Below are positions 48,130 to 57,001 of a stretch of 64,000 bases of DNA, piece by piece. The notes beneath the pieces were generated by a model, which was not told the origin of the DNA, did no database searches, and saw only the letters and a program-made list of their open reading frames with translations. The first letter of the stretch is position 1, and each line of letters opens with the position of its first letter. The translations under genes and the position numbers were made by a program. The DNA comes from Kushneria indalinina DSM 14324 (lineage in GTDB: Bacteria; Pseudomonadota; Gammaproteobacteria; Pseudomonadales; Halomonadaceae), in the NCBI RefSeq assembly GCF_003385845.1, contig NZ_QRDJ01000006.1:1052707-1116706 (forward strand), read 5' to 3'.

Positions 48130-49211
48130 ACCGTCTCCTCCCCATGATCATCCTTGTGCCGGGGCGAGAAATGCAGTGCCGTTAATTGAAGGCCTGCGTC
48201 TGACAGTCTTTCATCAAGATGTCGTCCCTGAACGGTCATCCACGCAAGATAGGTGCCTTCTACTTTGCCACTGACATTGATGGCCTTGTCCTGCAGACTG
48301 ATTTCCAGAGCAACATGACCCAGCGCAGGCAGCACCAGATTCAGCTTTGAACGCCAGACACGTGGCGTTTCCTCTGCACTCTCACCGGTGGCCGCCTCTG
48401 ACTCCTGCTCGATTTCCCATTGCACCGGTACCTGAGGCGTTAGAAGGCCTTCCCAGCGAATAAGTGGGTAAGTCATGAGCTCCAATTGGTGACGCAGAAT
48501 GCCCTGTAGATCATCCTGCGCTGATGACATACCAGTAGCGCCACCTTCCTGAGACGGGAGACCGCCTCCCGATTGCGTTGTGACACGCTCGTGCAGGGCT
48601 ACGGCTGATGCACTATAGGCCCTGCCAGTGTCAGCGGTCGTTTGACTGCCGGCCGCAGTCGGCTGAAAAAGCCTGTTTTGCGGTTCCTTGAGCAACTCCT
48701 GCTGATCATGCTGACCCACAAGCCATTGACGCAGATGCGACTCATAAAAGAGGCCGCTATGCCTGATCTGCCCGGCAAGCGTCGCCGCAAGAGCGGAAGG
48801 CTCAGGTGGGTGCGCAGCAGGTAATAGAACAGCATCGGACCTGACCACTGGCGCCGTGGCCGGGAATTTTTCCAGAATACGGGATATGGCCCTGGCTTCA
48901 GCACTAAAATGCGTCGTGGAGGATCTGGATGCTCTATCCGGGGTCCTGTCTTCGGAAGGAAGACCGTTGCCCGAAGTCGTTACTCGCGCAGTAGATGCCT
49001 TGTCGGCGGCTTTGGCCCTTGCAGCCGCATCTTCGCTGTGGCGCTCCAGAGTTTCATCCGGAGTATCGGAGGTGCCATGTCGCACTGCCGGTGTATAAGT
49101 CACGCCACCCAATGGCAGATCGGGTTGCCTTGAAGCAACCCGATCCAGATCCGCCCGACGCCCAAGAACGTTATGAAGCAAGGTATCCAGCAGTGGCGTA
49201 ATCGCACTCAT
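48126..49211 (-). CDS. FliK-like hook-length control family protein
   Basis: 361 residues. A polar, low-complexity N-terminus (rich in Ala, Asp, Arg, Ser and Thr) is followed by a C-terminal domain of FliK type: LELMTYPLIRWEGLLTPQVPVQWEIE, then SKLNLVLPALGHVALEISLQDKAINVSGKVEGTYLAWMTVQGRHLDERLSDAGLQLTALHFS. It is shorter than, and only distantly like, the operonic FliK at 13335-14789. It is translationally coupled to the FlhB-C paralogue, so the pair probably works together on export specificity. The exact role is unknown. Confidence 0.72.
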   Translation of the reverse strand: MSAITPLLDTLLHNVLGRRADLDRVASRQPDLPLGGVTYTPAVRHGTSDTPDETLERHSEDAAARAKAADKASTARVTTSGNGLPSEDRTPDRASRSSTTHFSAEARAISRILEKFPATAPVVRSDAVLLPAAHPPEPSALAATLAGQIRHSGLFYESHLRQWLVGQHDQQELLKEPQNRLFQPTAAGSQTTADTGRAYSASAVALHERVTTQSGGGLPSQEGGATGMSSAQDDLQGILRHQLELMTYPLIRWEGLLTPQVPVQWEIEQESEAATGESAEETPRVWRSKLNLVLPALGHVALEISLQDKAINVSGKVEGTYLAWMTVQGRHLDERLSDAGLQLTALHFSPRHKDDHGEETV

Positions 49212-49213
49212 GA

Positions 49214-49564
49214 CTACTCCCCCAGCGGGGCTGATGCCGCACTATAGGCACGACTGACCTGCTGTTGTACCCGCCCCTGCCCCATCAGATGACTGAGCTC
49301 GGCGAGCCTTTGCTGCAGCAGTGTATGTAGTCGCTGATCGTTTTCCAGAAGCCGCGCCAGAATTTCCTTCTTGTAGGTCTGACGAGTACTATCCAGCGTT
49401 ATCTGACCATCACGTATCCTCAGGCGATCAATCTCACACAAGTAGTCATGCTCAAGGGCGATAAGCTGTTGCCACTCGCCTGCATCGGCATACCCAAGCA
49501 TTTTCTGGCTCAGCTCAAGCGCCCGCTCGTAGCCATGAATGATCAGCGCACGTTTTTTTTCCAT
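49214..49564 (-). CDS. fliT: FliD chaperone FliT
   Basis: 116 residues from ATG 49564, one base after the fliS stop. Mostly helical with an N-terminal MEKKRALIIHGYERALELSQKMLGYADAGEWQQLIALEHDYLCEIDRLR segment that fits FliT. FliT binds FliD for export and, in enterics, FlhDC to dampen class II transcription. Sequence is weakly conserved in this family; position after fliD-fliS supports the call. Confidence 0.85.
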   Translation of the reverse strand: MEKKRALIIHGYERALELSQKMLGYADAGEWQQLIALEHDYLCEIDRLRIRDGQITLDSTRQTYKKEILARLLENDQRLHTLLQQRLAELSHLMGQGRVQQQVSRAYSAASAPLGE

Positions 49565-49565
49565 G

Positions 49566-49982
49566 TCAGACCTGAGCGGCAGCAGTGGGTTGCTGGGCAG
49601 TCGGGCCGATTTCCTTCCAGGCCCCTGCAATATCGCTCAAAAGGCTTTCTACATGCTCAAGCAATGCCTTGTCGTTCGACACATTGACCTTCAAAAGAGA
49701 ACGCGACATGTATTCATAAAGCGATGACAGACGCTCCGCCAGAGCGCCACCACGCGTCATGTCCAGACTGGCGCGCAACCCGCCATCGATGATGTCGATG
49801 GCCTTGGAAATGGCCATGCCCCTGCCGGCGATATCGTTGTGCTCCATGGCCCATTTGGCCTTGAAGATGGCCGCCATGGCACCGTCAAACAGCATGACGA
49901 TCAGCTGATGGGGCGATGCGCTCATCACGCCCGTCTCCACACCCACCGATGCGTAAGTGCTTGCCCCTCTTTGTGCATACAT
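49566..49982 (-). CDS. fliS: Flagellin chaperone FliS
   Basis: 138 residues. Family pattern: YASVGVETGVMSASPHQLIVMLFDGAMAAIFKAKWAMEHNDIAGRGMAISKAIDIIDGGLRASLDM and YEYMSRSLLKVNVSNDKALLEHVESLLSDIAGAWKEI. FliS prevents flagellin polymerising in the cytoplasm and pilots it to FlhA. Confidence 0.96.
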   Translation of the reverse strand: MYAQRGASTYASVGVETGVMSASPHQLIVMLFDGAMAAIFKAKWAMEHNDIAGRGMAISKAIDIIDGGLRASLDMTRGGALAERLSSLYEYMSRSLLKVNVSNDKALLEHVESLLSDIAGAWKEIGPTAQQPTAAAQV

Positions 49983-50008
49983 AATTGGTATCCGCCACTA
50001 TGAACCGG

Positions 50009-51373
50009 TTAGTTTTTCGAAGCGCCGTTAAGCGCATCAAACTGCTGAGTAAGGTATGACTGTGTATTGTTGAGCTTGGACATCATCACATCGAGCTGCT
50101 GAAACTGCTTCTTGTAGCGCTCTACCGTTGCATCAATGGTGTCCTGCATTCGCAGACTGCGGGCTTCAAGGCTTTTGACAGAACTTTCAAGGCCTGACTT
50201 GGCACTGGCCACTGCGCCATTGTTTGTCAGCATCTGGGTAATACTGGTATCAAGCTTGGCGGCGATACCGGTCTTGCCGTCCCCGGCAAATAGCCCTTTC
50301 ACCCCATCAAGATTGTTGGCCAGAGCGTCATCGAGCGTCTTCTCATCGCTGATCTCAAGCTTGCCGCTCTTGGTCAGATCCTTGCTAAAACTGACACCAG
50401 CCTCAAAGAGATAGTTCATGCCCTCGCCGCCCACGGCACTGCTCATGACATTGCGAAGCGTGCTCTGGACAGAACGTACGGTGCTGTTACCTGTCAGCGC
50501 AGCGCCCTTGACCTTGTCCCCCTCTGCATCGACCTTGGTCAATGACGTAATCTTGTCAGCCAGAGAGTTATAGGCTTTTACAAAATCCTGCACGGCAGTT
50601 TTAACGCTGTCGGTATCCTGACTGACCGTTAGTTTTGTAGAAGCACCTTCCGCGGTCGTCTCGACAAGATTCAGGGTGACGCCCTGAATGGCCTCTTCAA
50701 CAGTGTTGGAAGCGCTCTTGATGGCCAGGCCATTCACTGTCAGAGACGCATCTGCTGCAGCGACTGTTTCAGTAGCGCCAGAAAAAAGCGCGCTGAGATC
50801 ACTGTTGTCACTTGAAAGGGACATTTTCGACGCAGCGCCCGTTGTCTCGGAGCTCAACACCAGACGGTAAGGCGTACCGCTGCCATCATTGACAATGGAG
50901 GCGGTCACCCCGGCATCGGACTTGTTGATGGCATCGCGAATACCGGCCAGTGATCCATCGGTAATCTCGACATCAGTGGATTTGTCACCCACCTTGACGC
51001 TTAGCGTTCCTGTACCGATAGCACTGGTCGTATCAGCACGTCCGGTAGTAGCCAGAGACTGCGCCGTTGCCAGAGAATTGATCTTGATGTCATAGCTGCC
51101 TGCTGCTGCCGTACTCCCTGCAGTGGCAGTCAACGCCGAACCGCTGACCTTGGTAGCAAATCCTTCATAAAGCTTGGGACTGTTGAGCTTCTGAGCCGCC
51201 GTCTGAAAGCTTTCGAGCGACTGTGTCAATTGACCAAAGCCCGACAGTTTGGCGTTAGTGGAGGAAAGCTTGGAATTGATCGGCGCAAGCTTTTCCTGCT
51301 CTGCTGATTTCAAACCTGAAAGCAGTGACGTCAGATCAAGACTGGAACCAACACCCAGTGATTCGATAGCCAT
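50009..51373 (-). CDS. fliD: Filament cap protein FliD (HAP2)
   Basis: 454 residues. N-terminus IESLGVGSSLDLTSLLSGLKSAEQEKLAPINSKLSSTNAKLSGFGQLTQSL and C-terminus SLRMQDTIDATVERYKKQFQQLDVMMSKLNNTQSYLTQQFDAL are typical; the middle is Ser/Thr/Ala-rich. FliD forms the pentameric cap that inserts flagellin subunits. Driven by the sigma-28 promoter at 51439-51465, leading fliD-fliS-fliT. Confidence 0.97.
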   Translation of the reverse strand: MAIESLGVGSSLDLTSLLSGLKSAEQEKLAPINSKLSSTNAKLSGFGQLTQSLESFQTAAQKLNSPKLYEGFATKVSGSALTATAGSTAAAGSYDIKINSLATAQSLATTGRADTTSAIGTGTLSVKVGDKSTDVEITDGSLAGIRDAINKSDAGVTASIVNDGSGTPYRLVLSSETTGAASKMSLSSDNSDLSALFSGATETVAAADASLTVNGLAIKSASNTVEEAIQGVTLNLVETTAEGASTKLTVSQDTDSVKTAVQDFVKAYNSLADKITSLTKVDAEGDKVKGAALTGNSTVRSVQSTLRNVMSSAVGGEGMNYLFEAGVSFSKDLTKSGKLEISDEKTLDDALANNLDGVKGLFAGDGKTGIAAKLDTSITQMLTNNGAVASAKSGLESSVKSLEARSLRMQDTIDATVERYKKQFQQLDVMMSKLNNTQSYLTQQFDALNGASKN

Positions 51374-51438
51374 TTATAACACTCCGGAATGGGGGAACCC
51401 TGGCAGGCAAAGGCGGATTCATTGTTCTCTCAAGGACA

Positions 51439-51465
51439 CTATCGGCCGGGGTCATAAAATATTTA
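51439..51465 (-). promoter_or_regulatory. Sigma-28 promoter of fliDST
   Basis: On the minus strand TAAA (51465-51462), exactly 15 bases, GCCGATAG (51446-51439); one mismatch. The -35 element overlaps the cysQ stop codon, and the start codon of fliD is 65 bases downstream. Confidence 0.85.
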
Positions 51466-52302
51466 AGTCGATTCATCATTGGCGCCCTTTAAAAACGTGG
51501 GAAGGTTCCACTGCTCGGCTAGTCCCGCACCAAGGGCAATAAAATCGGGATTGATCAGTGACTGACGCTGGTTGTATTGGAGCGCCTCTTCTACCTGAAG
51601 AGTACGGGTATTCAATTGCAGGACGGCGCCACCGGCTTCTTCAAGGATGATGTGGGCAGCCCCGGTATCCCATTCACAGGTTGAGCCAGGCCTTGGGTAG
51701 CAATCAGCGGCGCCCTCCGCGATACGACAGAACTTGAGAGAACTCCCTACGCCCTGCAAATGGTATGGCGGCAGGGCTTTGAGCAAACGCTCAAACTCAT
51801 CACTGCCATGAGAGCGGCTTCCCACGACGCGCAGTACCTGATCAGGCTTCCATGCCGTGGTGGCGATGGGCTCAGCCGCCTCGCCTGCACGCTGACGCCA
51901 TGCCCCATTGTCCTTTGCCCCGTACCACATGGTGTTTAAAACGGGCGCTGCGATAACGCCCAGGATCGGCTTTCCTTCATGCACCAGCGCAATATTGACT
52001 GTAAATTCGCCGTTTCGGTTAATAAATTCCTTTGTGCCGTCCAGTGGATCAATTAACCAGAAAATCGACCACGACAATCGATTCCGTATTTCATCAGCAT
52101 CTGATTCTTCAGAAAGCGTCGGCCAGGAAGGTGCCAGGCTGGAAAGACGCTCCACTATCAACCGATGTGCCGCCAGATCAGCCTGGGTCAGGGGGCTACT
52201 GTCAGATTTGGCAGTAACCTCTATCGAGTCCTGATAGATGCTCATGATGGCGCCACAGGCGTCCCAAGCAATATTTTTCACGGACTCGAGCAGTTCTGTC
52301 AT
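51463..52302 (-). CDS. cysQ: 3'(2'),5'-bisphosphate nucleotidase CysQ
   Basis: 279 residues of the inositol monophosphatase superfamily. Metal-binding motifs: DSSPLTQADLAAHRLI, then EESD, WLIDPLDGTKEF and CEWDTGAAHIILEEAGG. The WLIDPLDGTKEF form and overall length fit CysQ, which dephosphorylates PAP to AMP and keeps sulphate assimilation running; it is often salt-relevant because lithium and sodium inhibit such enzymes. GGTAAAGGGAG precedes the start. It is probably transcribed alone after the terminator at 52440-52475. Confidence 0.93.
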   Translation of the reverse strand: MTELLESVKNIAWDACGAIMSIYQDSIEVTAKSDSSPLTQADLAAHRLIVERLSSLAPSWPTLSEESDADEIRNRLSWSIFWLIDPLDGTKEFINRNGEFTVNIALVHEGKPILGVIAAPVLNTMWYGAKDNGAWRQRAGEAAEPIATTAWKPDQVLRVVGSRSHGSDEFERLLKALPPYHLQGVGSSLKFCRIAEGAADCYPRPGSTCEWDTGAAHIILEEAGGAVLQLNTRTLQVEEALQYNQRQSLINPDFIALGAGLAEQWNLPTFLKGANDEST

Positions 52303-52439
52303 TGATTTACTCCCTTTACCTCATGGCTTGGATACTATACCGCGACTACCGATGGCAGCCGAGCCTGCCAGGTTACTTTGCATGAGTCGAGTAACGCGGG
52401 TTTTGGATCACTTATCGAGCTATCAGTGTGAAGAAAATC

Positions 52440-52475
52440 AAAAACCCCGGTACAGGCTTTTGGCCTATACCGGGG
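52440..52475 (-). terminator. Intrinsic terminator after the glycosyltransferase gene
   Basis: CCCCGGTACAGGC (52445-52457), loop, and near-complement (52463-52475). The single mismatch becomes a G-U pair in the minus-strand RNA, and a T run follows, so it stops minus-strand transcription from 52521. Confidence 0.88.
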
Positions 52476-52520
52476 CAATAATGTGTTACAAGCAAGGTTA
52501 AGCTTGAAGGAGTAGCCTTC

Positions 52521-53342
52521 TTATCCGGCCGGCTTTTTCCTCAGAATGCCCTGATATACCGCAGCCAGCAGTTTTTCCGGCATGAGACGTAACGGGGCTC
52601 TCTTGAGTATATTCATGCACATGGTGCCCGGCCCGACAAACCCCATATCGAGAAACTTTTTCTGAAGTTTCACATCCTGCTTAAAATAGCCCCATCCTCG
52701 GCGTCTTGCCAGCATGCCGTTACCAACACGTGCATTAACCAGAATATCGCTGACATTATCAATATGGCTGCCCTGACACAGCAGGCGCGCCCACAAATAA
52801 TAATCTTCGATACCCAAAAAATGCTGATAGCCGCCTGCTTTCAGAATGGCCGAGCGACGAAACATGACCGTCATGTGATTAACCGGGCAACGTGATCGTG
52901 CAAAACGTGCTACCTGTTCCTTGCCAGTGGGCAGCTCTCGAATGGCGTGAGGTTGTTGAGGATCCTCATTAAATTCGGCAATGGCACCGCCCAGCATGTC
53001 CACTTCCGGATGGGCTGCCATATAGTTGACCTGCAGCTCGAAGCGTCCCGGGCAACAGTGATCATCGGTATCCATCCTGGCAACAAGGTCATTACTGCAA
53101 TGCTCAAGGCCCGTATTGAGCGCCTCACCCAGACCCTTGTTCTGTGCCAGCCTTACGGAAACAATATTCAGTGTGGGGCGGTATTCATCAAGCGCTTCAT
53201 GCAATTGATCATTGATAGGGCCATCTTCGACGATGACAATTTCATCAGGCTGCACGCTCTGCGCCCTGATGCTTTCGAGGCATTCGCGTAGGAAGCGTGG
53301 TGATTCCTTATCATACACGGACATCAGCACTGAAAATTTCAT
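52521..53342 (-). CDS. Family 2 glycosyltransferase (AmsE/WcaA-like)
   Basis: 273 residues. GT-A fold: FSVLMSVYDKESPRFLRECLESIRAQS, PDEIVIVEDGP, LAQNKGLGEALNTGLEHC, and the metal-binding DTDD (ARMDTDDHCCPGR). The acceptor side has GIEDYYLWARLL. It resembles transferases of exopolysaccharide loci (AmsE, WcaA). Donor and acceptor sugars cannot be told. It ends the polysaccharide cluster; a 592-base gap separates it from the next gene, so it may have its own promoter. Confidence 0.88.
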   Translation of the reverse strand: MKFSVLMSVYDKESPRFLRECLESIRAQSVQPDEIVIVEDGPINDQLHEALDEYRPTLNIVSVRLAQNKGLGEALNTGLEHCSNDLVARMDTDDHCCPGRFELQVNYMAAHPEVDMLGGAIAEFNEDPQQPHAIRELPTGKEQVARFARSRCPVNHMTVMFRRSAILKAGGYQHFLGIEDYYLWARLLCQGSHIDNVSDILVNARVGNGMLARRRGWGYFKQDVKLQKKFLDMGFVGPGTMCMNILKRAPLRLMPEKLLAAVYQGILRKKPAG

Positions 53343-53934
53343 TGCAGCCTTTTCCTTGAATATTTAATAAAAACGGTGCTATCGGCCCTTCTGGCAAACA
53401 GATATCAGCTGCCTCTCAATCTTTTAATGGCTGCTCAAACATCAGATATCCGGGACTCGACATGCCTTCGAACCACACAAACTACCGTAAATTGTAACGC
53501 TGGACATTTACATCATTTGTGCAATAAAGGGTCCCAACAAACGCTCATACATACAACAGGGTTCCTGACGTACTTTATAACTTGTCATCCAAACTGGAAG
53601 GCATTGTCATGTCAGCATGTGTGATACAAACTGCACCAATGTTCACCTTTCGCCCTGCCTTATTATCAAAGTTGTTACGCCCGGACATGACATACCCAAG
53701 TGCTTGCCCTAAACGTGATGCGCATTATCAGACAGACAAAAAGGCCAGTGTCTGCTTCAGATAAAATACTAGTCATCAACATCAGAAAAGGTTGGCCTAT
53801 TCTGTTCACGCAAAACTATTGAAGCCTTGATTCAGAAACCACCTGACTCATCAGCACTTGCACATACCAGCGTCAGTTGAGAAATACCTGAGAACGATCA
53901 GGATGCTGATAACTTGTCATCAGCATAGCGTGCC
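53343..53934. other. 592-base gap without a convincing gene
   Basis: AT-richer than the flagellar region. Short plus-strand frames exist (53376-53624 and 53582-53764) but have no ribosome site or family character. It probably holds the promoter of the 52521 glycosyltransferase gene; no JUMPstart/ops element (GGCGGTAGC) was seen. Confidence 0.5.
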
Positions 53935-55002
53935 TTATAAATCGACTGCCTTTCCCTTCTTTTTCATTACTTCCCTGTACAAGGCCTGATAGTTCTGGCT
54001 CATGGCTTCGCCTGTAAATTGGGCCAAGTAACGATTACGAGCACGCTCGGATAATTGCTGCCGATGACCAAGAGCACTGGAGATAGCGCTCTTGAGTGAT
54101 GCCTGATCGCCAACAGTAAAGAAAGCAGCTTCATTCTCACGCAGAATTTCGCGGAAAACGCCGATATCACTACAAACACAGGGCAAGCCAGCTGCCATGG
54201 CCTCGAGCAGAGCCAATCCAAAACCTTCACTGACGCTGGGCATCATGTAAACATCATAATACGGCAGAAAAGCCGAAACGTTGTCCCTGTATCCCGCAAA
54301 CCAGCACCTGTCTTTTACCCCCGCTTTTTTAGCCTGCGAGACAAGATCCTGCTTGTAAGGACCATCCCCTACAACCACAAGTGCACATTCGGGCATCTGT
54401 GAAAGCACACTAACGATCTGATCAACCCCTTTCCTTTTAATAAGATGAGCGTTGGTCCCCAGGACATGGTAGTGCTTGGAAAGCTCCTCCATCCTTGACC
54501 TGTCTTCAAAGGAGAGATCATGGATGGATGCCAGCTCTCGAATGCCGTTATGTACAACGCGTAATTTTTCGACTGGCAGACTAAAACGATAATAATTGTA
54601 GGCATCCTGAGTCAGCACAGCCAGACCATCCATGTGACGCCAAACTTTCATCCACAAAGGAGTAACAAAAGTTGCCGCCTTTTGACCATAAATGTTTAAC
54701 AGCTCATCCCTGACGTAATTATGCAGGGTCGAGATAAAGACGCTTTTCCTGTTAAACAAGGAGGCATAGGCTCCCAGAAAATCCGGCCTGATACCATGAG
54801 AGTGCACAACATCAAATGGTTTAAGGAGACCGGGGTTACGGAAATCTATTTGCTTTGTCTCACAATTAACCTCCAACGTAGGAGGCCCTCGAAAATAAAA
54901 AATAGTTGATTCAACATCTGCGGGCAGATTGTCCACGATGTTTTTGACGACGTTGGCCGGCCCGCTCGGTTTAAGTTCAGTAATAATTTGAGCAATTTTC
55001 AA
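53935..55002 (-). CDS. Family 4 glycosyltransferase
   Basis: 355 residues, GT-B fold. N-terminal ITELKPSGPANVVKNIVDNLP and DVVHSHGIRPDFLGAYASLF; C-terminal nucleotide-sugar domain with GTNAHLIKRKGVDQIVSVLSQMP, VVVGDGPYKQDLV and the EX7E region (PSVSEGFGLALLEAMAAGLPCVCSDIGVFREIL). Likely adds a sugar to the polyprenol-linked repeat unit on the cytoplasmic side. Follows the polymerase gene by 14 bases. Confidence 0.9.
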   Translation of the reverse strand: MKIAQIITELKPSGPANVVKNIVDNLPADVESTIFYFRGPPTLEVNCETKQIDFRNPGLLKPFDVVHSHGIRPDFLGAYASLFNRKSVFISTLHNYVRDELLNIYGQKAATFVTPLWMKVWRHMDGLAVLTQDAYNYYRFSLPVEKLRVVHNGIRELASIHDLSFEDRSRMEELSKHYHVLGTNAHLIKRKGVDQIVSVLSQMPECALVVVGDGPYKQDLVSQAKKAGVKDRCWFAGYRDNVSAFLPYYDVYMMPSVSEGFGLALLEAMAAGLPCVCSDIGVFREILRENEAAFFTVGDQASLKSAISSALGHRQQLSERARNRYLAQFTGEAMSQNYQALYREVMKKKGKAVDL

Positions 55003-55016
55003 TGTCGACTCCGAGA

Positions 55017-56075
55017 CTAACCTGAAAGGCGCGCCGCTGTTATAAGGAAGTTATACGCTGAGCTAAACAGGAAGGTTGGTGCGATACCCGCCATGACAAA
55101 AAGCATACGCATCAGGATTTTTTCATTCTGTGATCTAAAGCTGCGATCAAGGTTTGTCGCAAAAATGGGCATGGTCACAATCAGCAGCATCATGCCAATA
55201 CGCTCAGCCTGAGCTCCTCCCAACGCGGGAATGAAGGCCATAAATGTAAATATGGAATAGACCAGAGTCGTATTGTGTTGCACGAAGCGTTTCAAATTGA
55301 AGTTTTCAAGCACAAAGGCAACAGCGGACATCGCTATGAAAACCGCAAGGTAGGCATAGGTTAATGAAATCCCGGTAGACGAAGAAGATTTTCCAAATTC
55401 ACTATCTCCCAAAGAAGAATAATAAACGCCTGCCAACATTATCAGGTAAAGAAATGCAAAAATGGTTTTATGAAAAAACCTGATCTTAGGAACTACCATA
55501 CCGTTGGTCACGGCAAAGAGATAGAGCAGCGGCATATAAACAATAGAGGCATTATGTGTAAACAATGCCAGCAAGCCAAAGAAGCCTGCTATTACAAGAT
55601 TTCTTGCCCCGAAGAAAGCAAATAGCACAAAGACACAGGCGATCAATTGACGATATACGTTTTGGTAGCCCATCAATAGCGGGAAAAACACTATCATGAA
55701 AGGAATGACATACATTGGCACTTGGCTACTTAACCGTCTATTACCCATTGCATAAAACAGCAGGGTAAGCCAGATCATATCAATGACCCAAAGCGTTACG
55801 ACGTCATCCCGTATCCAGCTATACAGGTAGCCTGATCCGAACCAATATACAAACTCTCTTATATAATACGTTGTCGCTGTCGCAAAATCGAAATCGTAAG
55901 TAAGATATCTGGCATAGCCTACCATGTCGTAGTCGAAGCCCGAAGTTCGCACGATCCACAAATAATAAGCGGCAACCACATAAGTAATTAAAATTAGCGG
56001 CGTTCTTTTATTGACGAAGCAATAAAAAAAAGCGAGGCAACATAACACCAGATACCATGTAAGCTCAGCAGTCAT
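55017..56075 (-). CDS. EpsG/Wzy-like polysaccharide polymerase
   Basis: 352 residues with about ten hydrophobic segments. EpsG-family hints: FDYDMVGYARYL near the N-terminus, YQNVYRQLIACVFVLFAFFGARN and FTHNASIVYMPLLYLF. It would polymerise flipped repeat units in the periplasm in a Wzx/Wzy pathway with Wzc controlling length. Wzy proteins are too variable for a firm symbol. Confidence 0.8.
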   Translation of the reverse strand: MTAELTWYLVLCCLAFFYCFVNKRTPLILITYVVAAYYLWIVRTSGFDYDMVGYARYLTYDFDFATATTYYIREFVYWFGSGYLYSWIRDDVVTLWVIDMIWLTLLFYAMGNRRLSSQVPMYVIPFMIVFFPLLMGYQNVYRQLIACVFVLFAFFGARNLVIAGFFGLLALFTHNASIVYMPLLYLFAVTNGMVVPKIRFFHKTIFAFLYLIMLAGVYYSSLGDSEFGKSSSSTGISLTYAYLAVFIAMSAVAFVLENFNLKRFVQHNTTLVYSIFTFMAFIPALGGAQAERIGMMLLIVTMPIFATNLDRSFRSQNEKILMRMLFVMAGIAPTFLFSSAYNFLITAARLSG

Positions 56076-56085
56076 ATATCACCCA

Positions 56086-56988
56086 TCAGGATCTTTTTAA
56101 TCTAGCAATGGCTTTATAAGTGCCAAGCAAATGAGGTAACAAAAAGAATAGACCTATTTTATCAAGTGCATCACCTGCCATCTTGATCGTTTTGAACTTT
56201 GGTTTCAAAAGCTCTGGCATGATGCGATTTGAAAAAAAGCGGTAGGCACCATGGTCCTTCAAAAGGGCTGCCAGCACAAAGTGGCGTTTGGCAAAACCAC
56301 TGATATGATTCGGATCTACAAGATATTTGTTCATGAAAACCTTGCTGGCTTCCATATTCATGGAGCCACTCATGCGTCCATCACGATCGCAATTCAATCG
56401 TACCCCTGGAACAGGATCATATCCCCATGATCTGCTGTGCTCGGCGGTATCGATCAGAAACCCCCAGTCCTGATGCTTGTTCAGGCTTTCATTGAACCGA
56501 AAGGTTTGCTTACGCTCAGCCAAAAAACTGATAGTGGACGTCCTGATGTCCTTGTCTTCGATAAAGAGGTAGTGGCGAGCATCACGAACGTCAGGCCTTT
56601 CAATAAAATCCCTTTCACCATCGAGCGAAACGTTTGTGTAGGCACCAAAACAAAAATCATGCTGTTCTCGATGCATAAAATCCAGGCGCTCGTTGATGTA
56701 GCCCGGCTTGAAATGATCATCAGAGTCAAGCAGGAAAATATGGCTGCCCGAGGCGCGCTCAATACCCATATTTCTTGAGACGGCAGCGTTGGATTTTTTT
56801 TCCTTTTCTACCAGAAAGGTATTGGGTGAATCGCTCACAATCGATAACAGCTTTTCAATGTCATCAGAACAATCGTCTACCAAAATCACTTCATAATCAT
56901 GATCACGGGCGGATTGATGAACACTTTCGAGCGTATCCTTGATAAAACTACTGCTTCGATAAGTAGGAATAACTACTGAAATTTTCAT
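56086..56988 (-). CDS. Family 2 glycosyltransferase
   Basis: 300 residues, GT-A fold: ISVVIPTYRSSSFIKDTLESVHQSARDHDYEVILVDDCSDD, NAAVSRNMGIERASGSHIFLLDSDDHFKPGYI with the DSDD metal motif, then NKHQDWGFLIDTAEHSRSWGY. Function as sugar transferase in repeat-unit assembly is inferred from context; the sugar is unknown. Confidence 0.88.
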   Translation of the reverse strand: MKISVVIPTYRSSSFIKDTLESVHQSARDHDYEVILVDDCSDDIEKLLSIVSDSPNTFLVEKEKKSNAAVSRNMGIERASGSHIFLLDSDDHFKPGYINERLDFMHREQHDFCFGAYTNVSLDGERDFIERPDVRDARHYLFIEDKDIRTSTISFLAERKQTFRFNESLNKHQDWGFLIDTAEHSRSWGYDPVPGVRLNCDRDGRMSGSMNMEASKVFMNKYLVDPNHISGFAKRHFVLAALLKDHGAYRFFSNRIMPELLKPKFKTIKMAGDALDKIGLFFLLPHLLGTYKAIARLKRS

Positions 56989-57001
56989 TATCTAAACCTG
57001 G

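Noticed and set aside
53376-53764. Two small plus-strand frames in the polysaccharide spacer
   Set aside because: No ribosome site, unusual composition and no family features; the spacer is more likely regulatory.
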